A stretch of 64,000 nt of DNA, taken from positions 186,001-250,000 of the forward strand of contig NZ_LTBA01000001.1 in NCBI RefSeq assembly GCF_001594005.1, given 5' to 3'. The DNA comes from Clostridium tepidiprofundi DSM 19306. GTDB lineage: Bacteria; Bacillota; Clostridia; Clostridiales; Clostridiaceae. Numbering within the stretch: the first letter of the stretch is position 1; every line of letters starts with the position of its first letter. A program made the translations under genes and the position numbers. Below, piece by piece: positions 37,936 through 46,664 of this stretch. The notes beneath the pieces are model-generated. The model had not been told where the DNA came from. It searched no databases and saw only the letters and a program-made list of their open reading frames with translations.

Positions 37936-38234
37936 ACAGTATCACCTTCATAACAATATTGCAATTGTACTAATATAGAGTTGAGCGAAAATGCTATTTT
38001 ATCAGTTTTCTTTTCTGATATTGCTTCTCTGTTTTCGTACCAATGTGTTATAAGCAGCTTTTGAGCTAACTTATAAAGCTCAATTTGATTAGCATCAGTT
38101 ATATCTGTACCATTTAAACCTGTAGCATTATAAATATAACCTTCACTTGCTTGTATTAATGCATTTAAAAACATATCTTCTTCTGTGTAGTCTTGCTCTA
38201 ATCTTAAAAATTCTTTTATTTCTGTTATTCCCAT
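37932..38234 (-). CDS. head-tail connector (HK97 gp6-like)
   Basis: 100 residues, all helical: EIKEFLRLEQDYTEEDMFLN then ALIQASEGYIYNATGLN and the C-terminal LLITHWYENREAISE block. The gp6-like connector binds the portal below the head. Confidence 0.9.
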   Translation of the reverse strand: MGITEIKEFLRLEQDYTEEDMFLNALIQASEGYIYNATGLNGTDITDANQIELYKLAQKLLITHWYENREAISEKKTDKIAFSLNSILVQLQYCYEGDTV

Positions 38235-38274
38235 ATTATCACCACCTATTTAAAGAAGGGGTATTCCCCTTCTT

Positions 38275-39432
38275 TTATACTACTGCTGTAACGTCAATTT
38301 TACCTCTTGCAACCGCAGCACTATCCCATGCTTTATACTGCTCTCTTTCGATTACTCTCAACTCTGTTCTATCTTTTCTAAATGCTGTACCGCCAACATT
38401 AGTTGAAGCTATTTCATATCTTTGTCTATCAAATTTAATTACTCCCTCTTTAAAATCTCCAACATATATTGGCGCATATTTTGTGGTAGTTCCAGTAGTA
38501 GACAGTTGACTGTTAGGAACTACTATAACAGGTTTACCGAATAAGATTTTGCGTGTAGGTTGAGTTATATCATCTTTTAGAAGTGGTCTACCATTTTTAT
38601 CTTCTAACGTATCAAGATATTGGAATCCATCTTGATTAGTAAGTATCTTAGCTCCTACAGCATGTATTGGATCAAGTGTAACATTCAAAGCTTTCTTAAT
38701 AGCTTTATAGTCAGCAAATGTTTTTTCACTTAAAGAATTTAATATCGCTAAAAATAATGTATTATTCGTCACAATAGATTTCTTGCCTATCCATTTCTTA
38801 AGATAGTTAATTATATTTTGGTCACTATCTTTAAGTAAATCATTCGGAATTGGCAGCCATCCAGCGTACTTTTGAATTGTATAACTAACAGTCTCAAACT
38901 GTGGGCTTGCCATTTCATCTATATCCGCCGTATCATCAGTAATATTAACAAGTGGAGTCATAGTTGCTATCTTTTCAATTACCCTACTACCTGTAAGACT
39001 AGAAACTGGTTCAATTGTTGCGAGTTGGGATAAATCAATTAAACTTCTCTTATATTCATTTATTTTAGTTTGAATATCATTAGGAACTATAAGCCCACCA
39101 TCAGCGTCAGTGCTTTCTGATAAAGAGTTTTTAAATTCTAAAATTTCTCTGTCCTCAGCTGTTAGTCTTTTACCTTTCAAAGCTTTAAAAAATGCATTTT
39201 GATACAGTTGTTCTTGCTCTTGCTCATCTTTTAGTTCCCCAATTTGTTTGCCTGTAGCATTTTGTACTTCTAAAGCCTCAAGTTCATCCATAAGATCTAA
39301 TTGGTTTTTTAATTCTTTAGCTTCATTTACTTTATTTTTAGCTTCTGTCATTTTATTTTCTTCTACGAGTTGTCTAGCTTCAGCCTTTAAAATTTCTATT
39401 TGATTTTTAAGTTCCTGTCTTTTCTTGCTCAT
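38275..39432 (-). CDS. major capsid protein, HK97 family
   Basis: 385 residues. The first ~100 residues are a highly charged coiled-coil scaffold domain (delta domain) to be cut off by the protease encoded upstream; the mature part starts about residue 105 and contains DADGGLIVPNDIQTKINEYK, AGWLPIPNDLLKDSDQNIIN and KPVIVVPNSQL. Excellent GGAGG site, as for an abundant protein. Confidence 0.95.
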   Translation of the reverse strand: MSKKRQELKNQIEILKAEARQLVEENKMTEAKNKVNEAKELKNQLDLMDELEALEVQNATGKQIGELKDEQEQEQLYQNAFFKALKGKRLTAEDREILEFKNSLSESTDADGGLIVPNDIQTKINEYKRSLIDLSQLATIEPVSSLTGSRVIEKIATMTPLVNITDDTADIDEMASPQFETVSYTIQKYAGWLPIPNDLLKDSDQNIINYLKKWIGKKSIVTNNTLFLAILNSLSEKTFADYKAIKKALNVTLDPIHAVGAKILTNQDGFQYLDTLEDKNGRPLLKDDITQPTRKILFGKPVIVVPNSQLSTTGTTTKYAPIYVGDFKEGVIKFDRQRYEIASTNVGGTAFRKDRTELRVIEREQYKAWDSAAVARGKIDVTAVV

Positions 39433-39471
39433 TATTAATTACCTCCAATATTTTTATATTAAAAAAGAACC

Positions 39472-40215
39472 TTATATAAGGTCCAATTCAATCAATAATT
39501 TTTCTTTTTCTAAATCTTCGCTATTATCAATCTGCTTTTTTTCTATTGCAAATAACTTCTTTATAGCTTCATTAGTGCTATTCACTATCGCAAGTCTATT
39601 ATAAGCAAAGTCCTTGATATTACTTACTTCTATTTGCTTATCTTCATATAAAACACCATCTGCAAAACCATTTTTAACTGCTACATTAGCACTCATCCAT
39701 GTTTCGTCATCCATCATGCTAGATATTTTGTCCCTAGATAACCCTGTCTTATTCACATATGCATTTACAATTGTTTCTTTTACAGCATCTAGTATTTCTG
39801 CTGTTTTTCTCATTTCTCTCATATCACCACTAGCAATAGTAAGTGGATTATGTATCATCATAATTGCAACTGGTGACATAAGCACTTCATCTCCTGCCAT
39901 GGCAATTACAGAAGCTGCAGACATAGCTTTTCCATCAATTTTAACGGTTACTTTGCCTTTATGCTCTTTAAGAGCGTTATAAATTCCTGCTGCTGCAAAT
40001 ACATCACCACCATAACTATCAATCCATACTATTATATCTTTCCCTTTGTATTTGCTTAGTTCATCTTTAAATGCATTTGGTGCAGTATGCTCAATTTCAA
40101 ACCATTCATATATCCAAGCATCATCATTACTTACGATTTCACCTTCGATTCGCAATTCGACACTTTCTGTATTATCATTTTCATTTTTTATGGTCGCAAA
40201 ATTCCAGAACTTCAT
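39472..40215 (-). CDS. prohead protease, ClpP-type
   Basis: 247 residues. A ClpP fold with the serine block KIDGKAMSAASVIAMAGDEV, the histidine segment MMIHNPLTIASGDMREM and WMSANVAVKNGFADGVL. It matures the HK97-type prohead by removing the scaffold domain of the capsid protein. Overlaps the portal gene by 1 nt. Confidence 0.93.
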   Translation of the reverse strand: MKFWNFATIKNENDNTESVELRIEGEIVSNDDAWIYEWFEIEHTAPNAFKDELSKYKGKDIIVWIDSYGGDVFAAAGIYNALKEHKGKVTVKIDGKAMSAASVIAMAGDEVLMSPVAIMMIHNPLTIASGDMREMRKTAEILDAVKETIVNAYVNKTGLSRDKISSMMDDETWMSANVAVKNGFADGVLYEDKQIEVSNIKDFAYNRLAIVNSTNEAIKKLFAIEKKQIDNSEDLEKEKLLIELDLI

Positions 40216-41465
40216 TACTTGTCACCCCCTTTCTCATATGCAGCACCAGCTTTTTCAATAGGTGTCATAGTTCCATTTACAAGCAGTTGGTCACCACCTT
40301 CTTTGGGCTCTAATTCTTCAAGTGCTCTTACTTCATTAGGTGTAATAAAGCCACTCTGTATTCCTATTCTATAAGCTTCATACCTTGCTTTTATATCGCC
40401 CCTAAGTATCACATCTGCATTAAACTTAAAGTAGTAACCTGCATTTATTTCCTTTGTTGTAAACAACTTATAAACGAGTTCCTGCTCATACATGTTCAAA
40501 ATACCAAGCAAAGTATCTGTATAGAATTCTCTATTTGCTTCACTTGTACTTGCATAACTTGCTTTTTGCAAATCGTTCACCTGATGTAGCTTTATGCCAT
40601 ATGCTGCAGTCAATTGCCTAATCGTCAAATTAGTATTTTCTAAAAACTGCGCATCCGTCATTTTCAAACTAATAGGCTGATATTGAAAGCCTATTGGTAG
40701 TAAACTAACTTTATTTGCATTTTTAAGCCCATTTGACATCTGCTCAAACTTTTCTCTAAATGTTTGTTCAGCCTTTGGGTTCAAATCTCCTACATATTGA
40801 ATTATTCCTTTAGTTTGCATGCCATTTTTATAGCTATTATTAAGAAACATACTTGAACTTTTAGCATTCTCTATACTATTTCTAAGAGTTTCAATAGGGT
40901 TTATGCCAGCTATACCATTAGTTGTAAGCCCTTTGAAATGTAGTAAATCAGTAGATTCTATTCTATATTGATGTCCTAAATTATCAGTAAATACATACCA
41001 AATTTTATTTTTAGAACTTAGCAATCCTACATCATCAACATATATCTTCACTTTTGCGCTATCCAAAGGATATAAGCCTAAAATAGTACCTGCTTTTCTG
41101 CCTACTCTTGCTCTGTCTATCCAAATATAAGCATTTCCATAGATATTTCTTTGAGTTTCTATGCACTTCCAAAAATCGCTTGCACTCATATATGGGTTTG
41201 GTCTCAATTTTAGCATTGGATATAGATAATGTTCCTTAGCTTTTTTTGTACCATTGCTATCCTTGTATACTTTCAAAGGGAGTTTACTTACAGTCTCTGC
41301 TAAAATTTTAATGCAAGTATAGACTGTAATTTCATTCAAAGAGTTTTTACCACTAATATTCAATTCATCTGTACTTAATCCCATTTCTTCTAACCATTGC
41401 GAAAGACTTTGCAAGCCATCAATAGTTTCATTCTTAAAAACTTGTTTTTTTCTACTAAATATCAA
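40215..41465 (-). CDS. portal protein, HK97 family
   Basis: 416 residues, TTG start with GAGGTGA. Signatures include GKNSLNEITVYTCIKILAET, the YPMLKLRPNPYMSASDFWKC block and YGIKLHQVNDLQKASYASTS. It forms the 12-subunit ring for DNA entry and exit. C-terminal SGFITPNEVRALEELEPKEG is typical. Confidence 0.95.
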   Translation of the reverse strand: MIFSRKKQVFKNETIDGLQSLSQWLEEMGLSTDELNISGKNSLNEITVYTCIKILAETVSKLPLKVYKDSNGTKKAKEHYLYPMLKLRPNPYMSASDFWKCIETQRNIYGNAYIWIDRARVGRKAGTILGLYPLDSAKVKIYVDDVGLLSSKNKIWYVFTDNLGHQYRIESTDLLHFKGLTTNGIAGINPIETLRNSIENAKSSSMFLNNSYKNGMQTKGIIQYVGDLNPKAEQTFREKFEQMSNGLKNANKVSLLPIGFQYQPISLKMTDAQFLENTNLTIRQLTAAYGIKLHQVNDLQKASYASTSEANREFYTDTLLGILNMYEQELVYKLFTTKEINAGYYFKFNADVILRGDIKARYEAYRIGIQSGFITPNEVRALEELEPKEGGDQLLVNGTMTPIEKAGAAYEKGGDK

Positions 41466-41469
41466 TATA

Positions 41470-41634
41470 TCACCTCCTTAGAGGATATTTACTAAAATAA
41501 ACACCCAATCCAAACATAATAACTCCAGTAGCATATAACCCTGCTATTTTGGATAATAAAAAAGTAGCTAAAACTATTATTGTTAAGCCACCTAAAACCA
41601 ATATATCTTCAATATATCTTTTTATAAATTTCAT
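41470..41634 (-). CDS. 54-residue two-TM protein between terminase and portal (DUF1056-like)
   Basis: MKFIKRYIEDILVLGGLTII followed by hydrophobic LYATGVIMFGLGVYF. Small membrane proteins of this kind (DUF1056-like) commonly lie between terminase and portal in phages of Firmicutes; function unknown. It starts 2 nt before the terminase stop and its own end overlaps the portal's GAGGTGA site. Confidence 0.7.
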   Translation of the reverse strand: MKFIKRYIEDILVLGGLTIIVLATFLLSKIAGLYATGVIMFGLGVYFSKYPLRR

Positions 41635-41635
41635 T

Positions 41636-43360
41636 CTATACACCCCATAACTTATTAAGAAACTCTATGTCCGCATATTTGTTTACATCAATGCCCGTTT
41701 GTTTATCGTTCATCATTATTTTGTGAATACCTATAGCAGCATCTATTGGGTCAATTCTTGCCGTTCTGTGCTCTTTATCTATTTTTATTTCTCCAAAACT
41801 ATTTCTAGTAATTACAGCATTGACACCGCAGAATTTAAACAATCCATCTTTCTTATTGTATTTTGCAGTACCGCCATCTACACTTAATTTAAAATCTTCT
41901 GTTGCAGTGTTTAAAGATTTAGCTGATTGTTTTATTTCTATACAATCAACCCCAAAACTTTCTAGATCACTTAAAAAAGCGTCAGCATTATGCGGGTCAT
42001 AAGCTATTACTTTAAGTTTTAAATCATATTTTTCAATAAGTTCTTTAAAATAACTTATTATATATTTATAATCCGTTTTAATTCCTCCGAGTGTCTCTGT
42101 TAGAGTTATTAATCCTTCATTTACCCATACATCATATGGTGCATTATCTGTTTTAATATGTTCGGCTAACCTCATTTTAGGCATGAAAGAATGCTGATGA
42201 AAAAAATATGCAGGTTCTCCATTTTCTAAGAAAGGAAATTCTAATACTCCTGAAGTTAAATCTCCTCCACTGGATAAGTCTAGCCCTAATCCACACTCTT
42301 TACCTCTGAAATCTTCTAAAGTTAAGTCGCAAGCGCACTTTTTCCAATTATCTATATTAAGATATTGATTATCGGAATGTTTGTACCAAATATTAAGGGC
42401 TTTCGTTAAAAAATCTCTTAGGTCACTCCCCCCCATATCTTTTGCAGTCTTCCCTACAGCTATAAGATTTTCTAAGTCTTCTTTATCTTTACAGACTAAA
42501 GGATTGGCTTTAACCCAATTTTGCGGATTCCAAATATCATCTTCTTTATCCATCTGTGCTATATAAATAAATTGCTTATCATTGCTGAACACTCCTTCTA
42601 AAACATTCTTGCAATATTCCCAAAGTTTATAACATGGACTATTAAGATTAAACCCAGCAGTAGTTATAACGGATATTAAACTTTGTTTCATCTTTCTAGT
42701 TCCACCTTCAAGCAATTTATACATCTGATTATCTTTATGGGCATGGTATTCGTCAACTATTCCCAAAAGCGGCCTAAATCCATCTATGCTTTTAGTATCT
42801 TTCCCTAAAGCTTTAATGGTCGAATTAGTTATAAGACAATCTATTGTACTCTCATATTCTTTTATTTTAAATAATTCTTTTAAATCGTTATCCGCATTTA
42901 TAAATTTAACTATCTCTTTGAAAACGATTTTGGCCTGATCCATTTTTGTTGCAGTACAATATATCTGTCCATACTTATACCCATCAAAATTACCATAGTA
43001 TGTTGCAAGAATACCATTAAGAAATGACTTACCATTCTGTCTGCCTAATTGTATATATGAGTTTCTAAATCTCCTGTAACCAGTACCTTTAGTTACCCAC
43101 CCGTTGATTGAGCCTAAAATAAAATCTTGAAATCCTTCCAATTTTACAGGTGTCTCTTCTTCGCCTTCAGCAATTGTGAGTGTTTCAGCGAAATCTATTA
43201 TTTTAAGTGATTTTTCAATATCGAATTCATATTTAAAAATTGCTAATTTGCTTCTTTCTAAATCATCTAAATGTCTTTGACAAGCTAATCTTACATACCT
43301 TCCAGCAATTTCTCTGCCTTCAATAACATCTTTAGCATATTTGGTAACTCTATCTATCAC
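41636..43360 (-). CDS. terL: terminase large subunit
   Basis: 574 residues, GTG start. ATPase motif with RNSYIQLGRQNGKSFLNGIL (Walker A-like), Walker B DEYHAHK-region (LLGIVDEYHAHKDNQMYKLL) and the RNase H-like nuclease aspartates in GLGLDLSSGGDL, VIAYDPHNADAFL and the C-terminal DPIDAAIGIHK. It packages DNA into proheads; the HK97/P27-associated family suggests cos packaging. Confidence 0.95.
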   Translation of the reverse strand: MIDRVTKYAKDVIEGREIAGRYVRLACQRHLDDLERSKLAIFKYEFDIEKSLKIIDFAETLTIAEGEEETPVKLEGFQDFILGSINGWVTKGTGYRRFRNSYIQLGRQNGKSFLNGILATYYGNFDGYKYGQIYCTATKMDQAKIVFKEIVKFINADNDLKELFKIKEYESTIDCLITNSTIKALGKDTKSIDGFRPLLGIVDEYHAHKDNQMYKLLEGGTRKMKQSLISVITTAGFNLNSPCYKLWEYCKNVLEGVFSNDKQFIYIAQMDKEDDIWNPQNWVKANPLVCKDKEDLENLIAVGKTAKDMGGSDLRDFLTKALNIWYKHSDNQYLNIDNWKKCACDLTLEDFRGKECGLGLDLSSGGDLTSGVLEFPFLENGEPAYFFHQHSFMPKMRLAEHIKTDNAPYDVWVNEGLITLTETLGGIKTDYKYIISYFKELIEKYDLKLKVIAYDPHNADAFLSDLESFGVDCIEIKQSAKSLNTATEDFKLSVDGGTAKYNKKDGLFKFCGVNAVITRNSFGEIKIDKEHRTARIDPIDAAIGIHKIMMNDKQTGIDVNKYADIEFLNKLWGV

Positions 43361-43371
43361 ATAGAATCACC

Positions 43372-43824
43372 TCACATAAATTTAGCAAATTTATTTTTGG
43401 GTTTGTCATCTTCGCTTTTAGGAATTACTAATTTACATCTACTAGAAATAGTTAACCCTAAATCTCCTGCTGCTTGTCTTGCCATTTTAAATAGTTTCTC
43501 TTGCATAAGCAATAAACCGTAATATTTTTCATTTTCTGGACTCATTCTAATAGCTTTCTTAACTACCTTTTGATACTGGTATTCTGCTATTAAAAATCTT
43601 GCTAATGCTTCACAATCTAAATTACTCATTATGCCAATATTAATAAGTTCTTTAGCTATACGATTAAATTCTTCTTGCAATTCCTTAGGCAAGTAAGAAG
43701 GTGGCTCAACATTATCTGCTGGAGCTTTTACTTCCACATTTTTCCTTTCTTCTATTTCTTTTTTAGTTAGATGTTTTTTGCCTTTTACTACAAGCAATTC
43801 TGTTGGTTGTCTAGGTCTTGCCAC
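43372..43824 (-). CDS. terS: terminase small subunit, P27 family
   Basis: 150 residues: MARPRQPTELLVVKGKKHLT, PPSYLPKELQEEFNRIAKEL and LTISSRCKLVIPKSEDDKPK, matching the P27-family small terminase that recognises the packaging site. Coupled to terL (11 nt). Confidence 0.93.
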   Translation of the reverse strand: MARPRQPTELLVVKGKKHLTKKEIEERKNVEVKAPADNVEPPSYLPKELQEEFNRIAKELINIGIMSNLDCEALARFLIAEYQYQKVVKKAIRMSPENEKYYGLLLMQEKLFKMARQAAGDLGLTISSRCKLVIPKSEDDKPKNKFAKFM

Positions 43825-43924
43825 TTTCCTTACCTCCTTTCGAAAATTTCATTTAGGGAGTTTCTTCGCAAGAAAAGAGGGCACGCGGTCTTGAGCCCTT
43901 TGCCTAAAACTTTTTCAATACCCC
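43825..43924. other. candidate cos region
   Basis: A 100-bp stretch between HNH and terS with a locally GC-rich block (GGGCTCAAGACCGCGTGCCC on the minus strand, flanked by GGGC/GCCC) and a CCCCCTACCCC tract. In many P27/HNH phages the cohesive-end site lies exactly here. The cleavage position cannot be assigned by eye. Confidence 0.4.
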
Positions 43925-44338
43925 CTACCCCATAGCCTTCCTTAGTATTTCCTGCATTTCCCTTTTGCTTTTCTTATATTTCGCATGCACGTAGTTATGA
44001 CAACTATTGCATAAGCATATACAATTATCCGGGTCCAATGCTAATTCTTTATTCTCTTTTCTCTCAACTATATGATGTACTACATCAACAAAATTTATCT
44101 TGTCATTCATTAAGCATAGCCTACATAATCCGTGGTCTCTAGTCTTTACCATCTTTTTAACTCTATTCCACTCTTTACTATTGTAGAATTCTATGCCTTC
44201 TTTATCCCTGTAGTACTTGTCGTAATATCTATTCTTTTCTGTTTTTTCTTGCTCATATTTCTTCTCACATTCTTCGCAATACTTTTGATTGTAGTCTATT
44301 ACTTTACCACACATAGGACAAGTCTTCTTTAATGTCAT
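43925..44338 (-). CDS. HNH endonuclease next to terminase
   Basis: 137 residues. An N-terminal zinc ribbon (CPMCGKVIDYNQKYCEEC), then an HNH core (CRLCLMNDKINFVDVVHHIV, CICLCNSCHNYVHAKYKKSK). HNH proteins beside P27/HK97 terminases are needed for specific cos cleavage. It is separated from the upstream gene by a strong terminator. Confidence 0.92.
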   Translation of the reverse strand: MTLKKTCPMCGKVIDYNQKYCEECEKKYEQEKTEKNRYYDKYYRDKEGIEFYNSKEWNRVKKMVKTRDHGLCRLCLMNDKINFVDVVHHIVERKENKELALDPDNCICLCNSCHNYVHAKYKKSKREMQEILRKAMG

Positions 44339-44362
44339 TGTTTCACCTTCTTTTTTAAAGCA

Positions 44363-44385
44363 TAAAAAAAGAGCCAGTTGGCTCT
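44363..44385 (-). terminator. strong intrinsic terminator ahead of HNH-terminase genes
   Basis: AGAGCCA pairs with TGGCTCT and runs into TTTTTTT on the minus strand. Only about 24 nt separate it from the HNH gene, too little for a promoter, so late transcription must pass it. Confidence 0.88.
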
Positions 44386-44395
44386 GAAATTTATA

Positions 44396-44773
44396 TTATA
44401 ATTCTATTTTTATACTGCGTTTTTCTATAACTATTTTTGTGATGCATTCTGGGCATTCCATATAAATTGTTCCCCAACCATCATCTTTTTTATGAAGCCT
44501 TAGTAATTTTTTTTCATTATCCCAGCAACGTGTACAGAATGGCCCAATTGTTTTATCTTTCTCTTTAATCCAATACATATTATTTTCGAATTCAAGATTT
44601 TCTTTTATTTTTAATTTTTCTCTTAATTCTTCATTACATCTTTTAATCTCTTTATTCTCTTCTATTAATTCCATAACTTTAGTTTCAATATCTATTATTT
44701 GTCTGTTCAACTCTAAATTATCCATTTGTTGCAATGTCTTTACTACTGTTTTGATATTATCTATTATATCCAT
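44396..44773 (-). CDS. coiled-coil zinc-ribbon phage protein
   Basis: 125 residues from ATG 44773 (GGGGAG 7 nt upstream; a longer frame to 44842 has no site). N-terminal two-thirds are a coiled coil (NRQIIDIETKVMELIEENKE); then CTRCWDNEKKLLRL and CPECITK form a likely zinc ribbon. Unknown function; widespread in phages of Firmicutes near the late-gene boundary. Confidence 0.7.
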   Translation of the reverse strand: MDIIDNIKTVVKTLQQMDNLELNRQIIDIETKVMELIEENKEIKRCNEELREKLKIKENLEFENNMYWIKEKDKTIGPFCTRCWDNEKKLLRLHKKDDGWGTIYMECPECITKIVIEKRSIKIEL

Positions 44774-44865
44774 AATTTTTCTCCCCTTTCTATTCTTACA
44801 ATTCTCTGTAGAAAAGGAATATCCTCCACCAATCGTTCGCAAGTTTCGACAATATTAGATTTATT

Positions 44866-45063
44866 TTACTTAACCTGCCTAAACGCTCCATGTACTCTTT
44901 TATATACATGTCCATTTTGCATTAGTTCTTCGATATCTTTCTGTGAGAGGTGCTCTTTCTTCTTACCTCTCTGTTTCTTTCTTTTGCTTGTTTCTCTATT
45001 CAGTTGATTGTATATATTCGCCTGCTGACTTCTTAGTATTGCTCCAATTTTCACACCTCTCAC
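44866..45063 (-). CDS. small basic protein
   Basis: 65 residues (GTG 45063 or GTG 45054), rich in Lys/Arg/Gln (RETSKRKKQRGKKKEHLSQK). No family recognised. First gene after the candidate late promoter and its proximal terminator, so an RNA-binding or antitermination role is possible, but this is inference from position and charge. Confidence 0.5.
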   Translation of the reverse strand: MRGVKIGAILRSQQANIYNQLNRETSKRKKQRGKKKEHLSQKDIEELMQNGHVYKRVHGAFRQVK

Positions 45064-45068
45064 ATCCT

Positions 45069-45105
45069 TTCTAAAATAAAAAGGCAGCCGATTTTTCGAC
45101 TACCT
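45069..45105 (-). terminator. terminator just downstream of the late promoter
   Basis: AGGTAGTCGA pairs with TCGGCTGCCT (two G-U pairs, 4-nt loop), then TTTTTATTTT. It either ends early transcripts or, being 25-55 nt after the predicted late start, serves an antitermination control. Confidence 0.75.
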
Positions 45106-45134
45106 AACTGGGGGCTAATATGAGTAACTTTTCT

Positions 45135-45188
45135 ATAATACTATTTTACTATGTTATTTTGCTTGTAGCGTGCCAAAAAAGTGCCAAA
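45135..45188 (-). promoter_or_regulatory. candidate late promoter with paired activator sites
   Basis: Minus strand: TTTGGCAC occurs twice (45188-45181 and 45177-45170), spaced 11 bp, one helical turn. About 30 bp downstream is TATTAT (45140-45135) and the -35 position (AGCAAA) is poor, the layout of an activator-dependent promoter. The late regulator gene is two genes upstream. Confidence 0.5.
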
Positions 45189-45235
45189 CTACAACTTTAT
45201 TTCTTCGATATTAAAAACACTGCTCCTTGTCATTT

Positions 45236-45574
45236 TTATAATAATATCCATTTATTCATAAGCATATACCTAGCTAATGGAATATTTACAGGCATCTCAT
45301 ATTTTTTACAAGTGTATTTTAAAGCATTTGTAAAAGTGTATATCCCGTCGCCAGTACCAAATCTTGCTTTTCCACCCTTTAGCATATATTTAAGTGCCTC
45401 TTCCCAAGATACATAACTAGGTACTTCTGTAAAATTCATATTCATAATGGATTTCATTGAACAAATAGTGTATCTATCACTATTAACATCATATAATCCG
45501 CCCTCTTTTATTCTGTATAGAGTTCCCGAATCTGTTTCATATTTCTTACCTTCTTCTAAATCTTTAAATTTCAT
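45236..45574 (-). CDS. uncharacterised phage protein
   Basis: 112 residues, soluble: MKFKDLEEGKKYETDSGTLY and PSYVSWEEALKYMLKGGKAR. Good GGAGG site. It looks like a small beta-rich domain plus helices. Proteins of this type occur beside late regulators in Firmicutes phages; function unknown. Confidence 0.6.
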   Translation of the reverse strand: MKFKDLEEGKKYETDSGTLYRIKEGGLYDVNSDRYTICSMKSIMNMNFTEVPSYVSWEEALKYMLKGGKARFGTGDGIYTFTNALKYTCKKYEMPVNIPLARYMLMNKWILL

Positions 45575-45597
45575 AATTATTCCTCCTTTTCTTATTC

Positions 45598-46017
45598 TTA
45601 TAACCCGAACATTACAATTACCATCTTCCTTAACGCTTCCTGCTTGATTCTTTTAGCCGTTCTCTCACTCACGTAAATCAAATGCGTAAATTGGTAGTAG
45701 TATTTATTTTCTATGCATCTGTTAATTACAATCTCTCTTTCCGTATCGTTTAACGTATTTAAAGCTCTATCTATCTTGTTGATTAAATGTTCCATTCTTT
45801 TTATTCTATTTTCCAACTCATTTAGCTTTATAATCGTATTCTCTACTTCTGAATTGAACTTATTAGTTTTACTTACAACTTCTTTGCTTACGTCTATTGC
45901 ACTGCTAGTATCCTGCAATAGCTTGTACTCCTCTTTTAGATTTTTTATACTTGCCTTTATCGACTTATAGTCTCTTAACCATTCCTCGACCTGTTTTCTC
46001 TTTTTAAACTCATTCAT
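45598..46017 (-). CDS. late-gene transcription regulator (ArpU/RinA/sigma-like)
   Basis: 139 residues. An N-terminal coiled coil followed by a sigma-70 region-4-like HTH (LNDTEREIVINRCIENKYYY; YVSERTAKRIKQEALRKM). It matches the small ArpU/RinA-type activators that turn on packaging and structural genes. Overlaps the upstream gene by 4 nt. It probably acts at the repeats at 45170-45188. Confidence 0.8.
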   Translation of the reverse strand: MNEFKKRKQVEEWLRDYKSIKASIKNLKEEYKLLQDTSSAIDVSKEVVSKTNKFNSEVENTIIKLNELENRIKRMEHLINKIDRALNTLNDTEREIVINRCIENKYYYQFTHLIYVSERTAKRIKQEALRKMVIVMFGL

Positions 46018-46391
46018 ATGTTTTCACCTCTCAACCATTCAAAAGTTTCAATTCCTACATCGCTCTTGTGCTTATTTATGCTTTTATTAACCGCATTTTT
46101 AAAATTATAGTTAATCCCTTTTTCTAAGTATTCAAATAGCGTGTCTATTTCTTGCACTTTTTTATCCAAAAATATTTTTTCTTGCAAATTATTTACTTCT
46201 AGCTTTTCGATATTCGTTTTAAAGTTATATAACGCTTCTAAAATCGTAACTATTTGCTTATAACTTAAAATTAGATTATTTCTTTTCGGATATGCTACAA
46301 TTTTAAATTCTGCTTGTTCTTCTTGCTCCTCTATGATGTCAAACAATACTATCTGTCCGTTTAACTCGTTCTCTCTTGGCTCAATTTTCAT
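46014..46391 (-). CDS. uncharacterised phage protein
   Basis: 125 residues from ATG 46391 (GGGAG 8 nt upstream; GTG 46400 is less likely). LSYKQIVTILEALYNFKTNI is helical; no family recognised. Coupled to the late regulator (4-nt overlap), hence possibly co-regulatory. Confidence 0.6.
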   Translation of the reverse strand: MKIEPRENELNGQIVLFDIIEEQEEQAEFKIVAYPKRNNLILSYKQIVTILEALYNFKTNIEKLEVNNLQEKIFLDKKVQEIDTLFEYLEKGINYNFKNAVNKSINKHKSDVGIETFEWLRGENI

Positions 46392-46473
46392 TTTTTTCAC
46401 TCCCTGCCGTTAACAATGCGGCTGTAAAAAATCCTATCATGCCACCTATAAATAATCCTATAATTAATGCCAT
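46381..46473 (-). CDS. 30-residue membrane mini-protein (DUF3789-like)
   Basis: MALIIGLFIGGMIGFFTAAL then LTAGSEKNEN: a single glycine-rich membrane helix with a short polar tail, the pattern of the DUF3789 family in phage early regions. GGAGGTG site; overlaps both neighbours. Confidence 0.65.
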   Translation of the reverse strand: MALIIGLFIGGMIGFFTAALLTAGSEKNEN

Positions 46474-46661
46474 GCTTGGCACCTCCTAACTACTTGTCCA
46501 TTCAGTCCGTATATAATTCCATGTTCTAAATCAATCATAGCTTTTATCCATTTTCCGTTTTTCTTATATCTACATTTATATTTTATTGAGTAATTTCTCT
46601 CGTAAAATCTGTTATTATCTAAAATGTCATTTAGTTTATCCCTCCATTCACATCCGTACAT
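46464..46661 (-). CDS. uncharacterised small basic protein
   Basis: 65 residues: WRDKLNDILDNNRFYERNYS then KCRYKKNGKWIKAMIDLEHG. Strong GGAGGTG site before ATG 46661. Beta-rich; function unknown. Confidence 0.55.
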   Translation of the reverse strand: MYGCEWRDKLNDILDNNRFYERNYSIKYKCRYKKNGKWIKAMIDLEHGIIYGLNGQVVRRCQAWH

Positions 46662-46664
46662 AGT

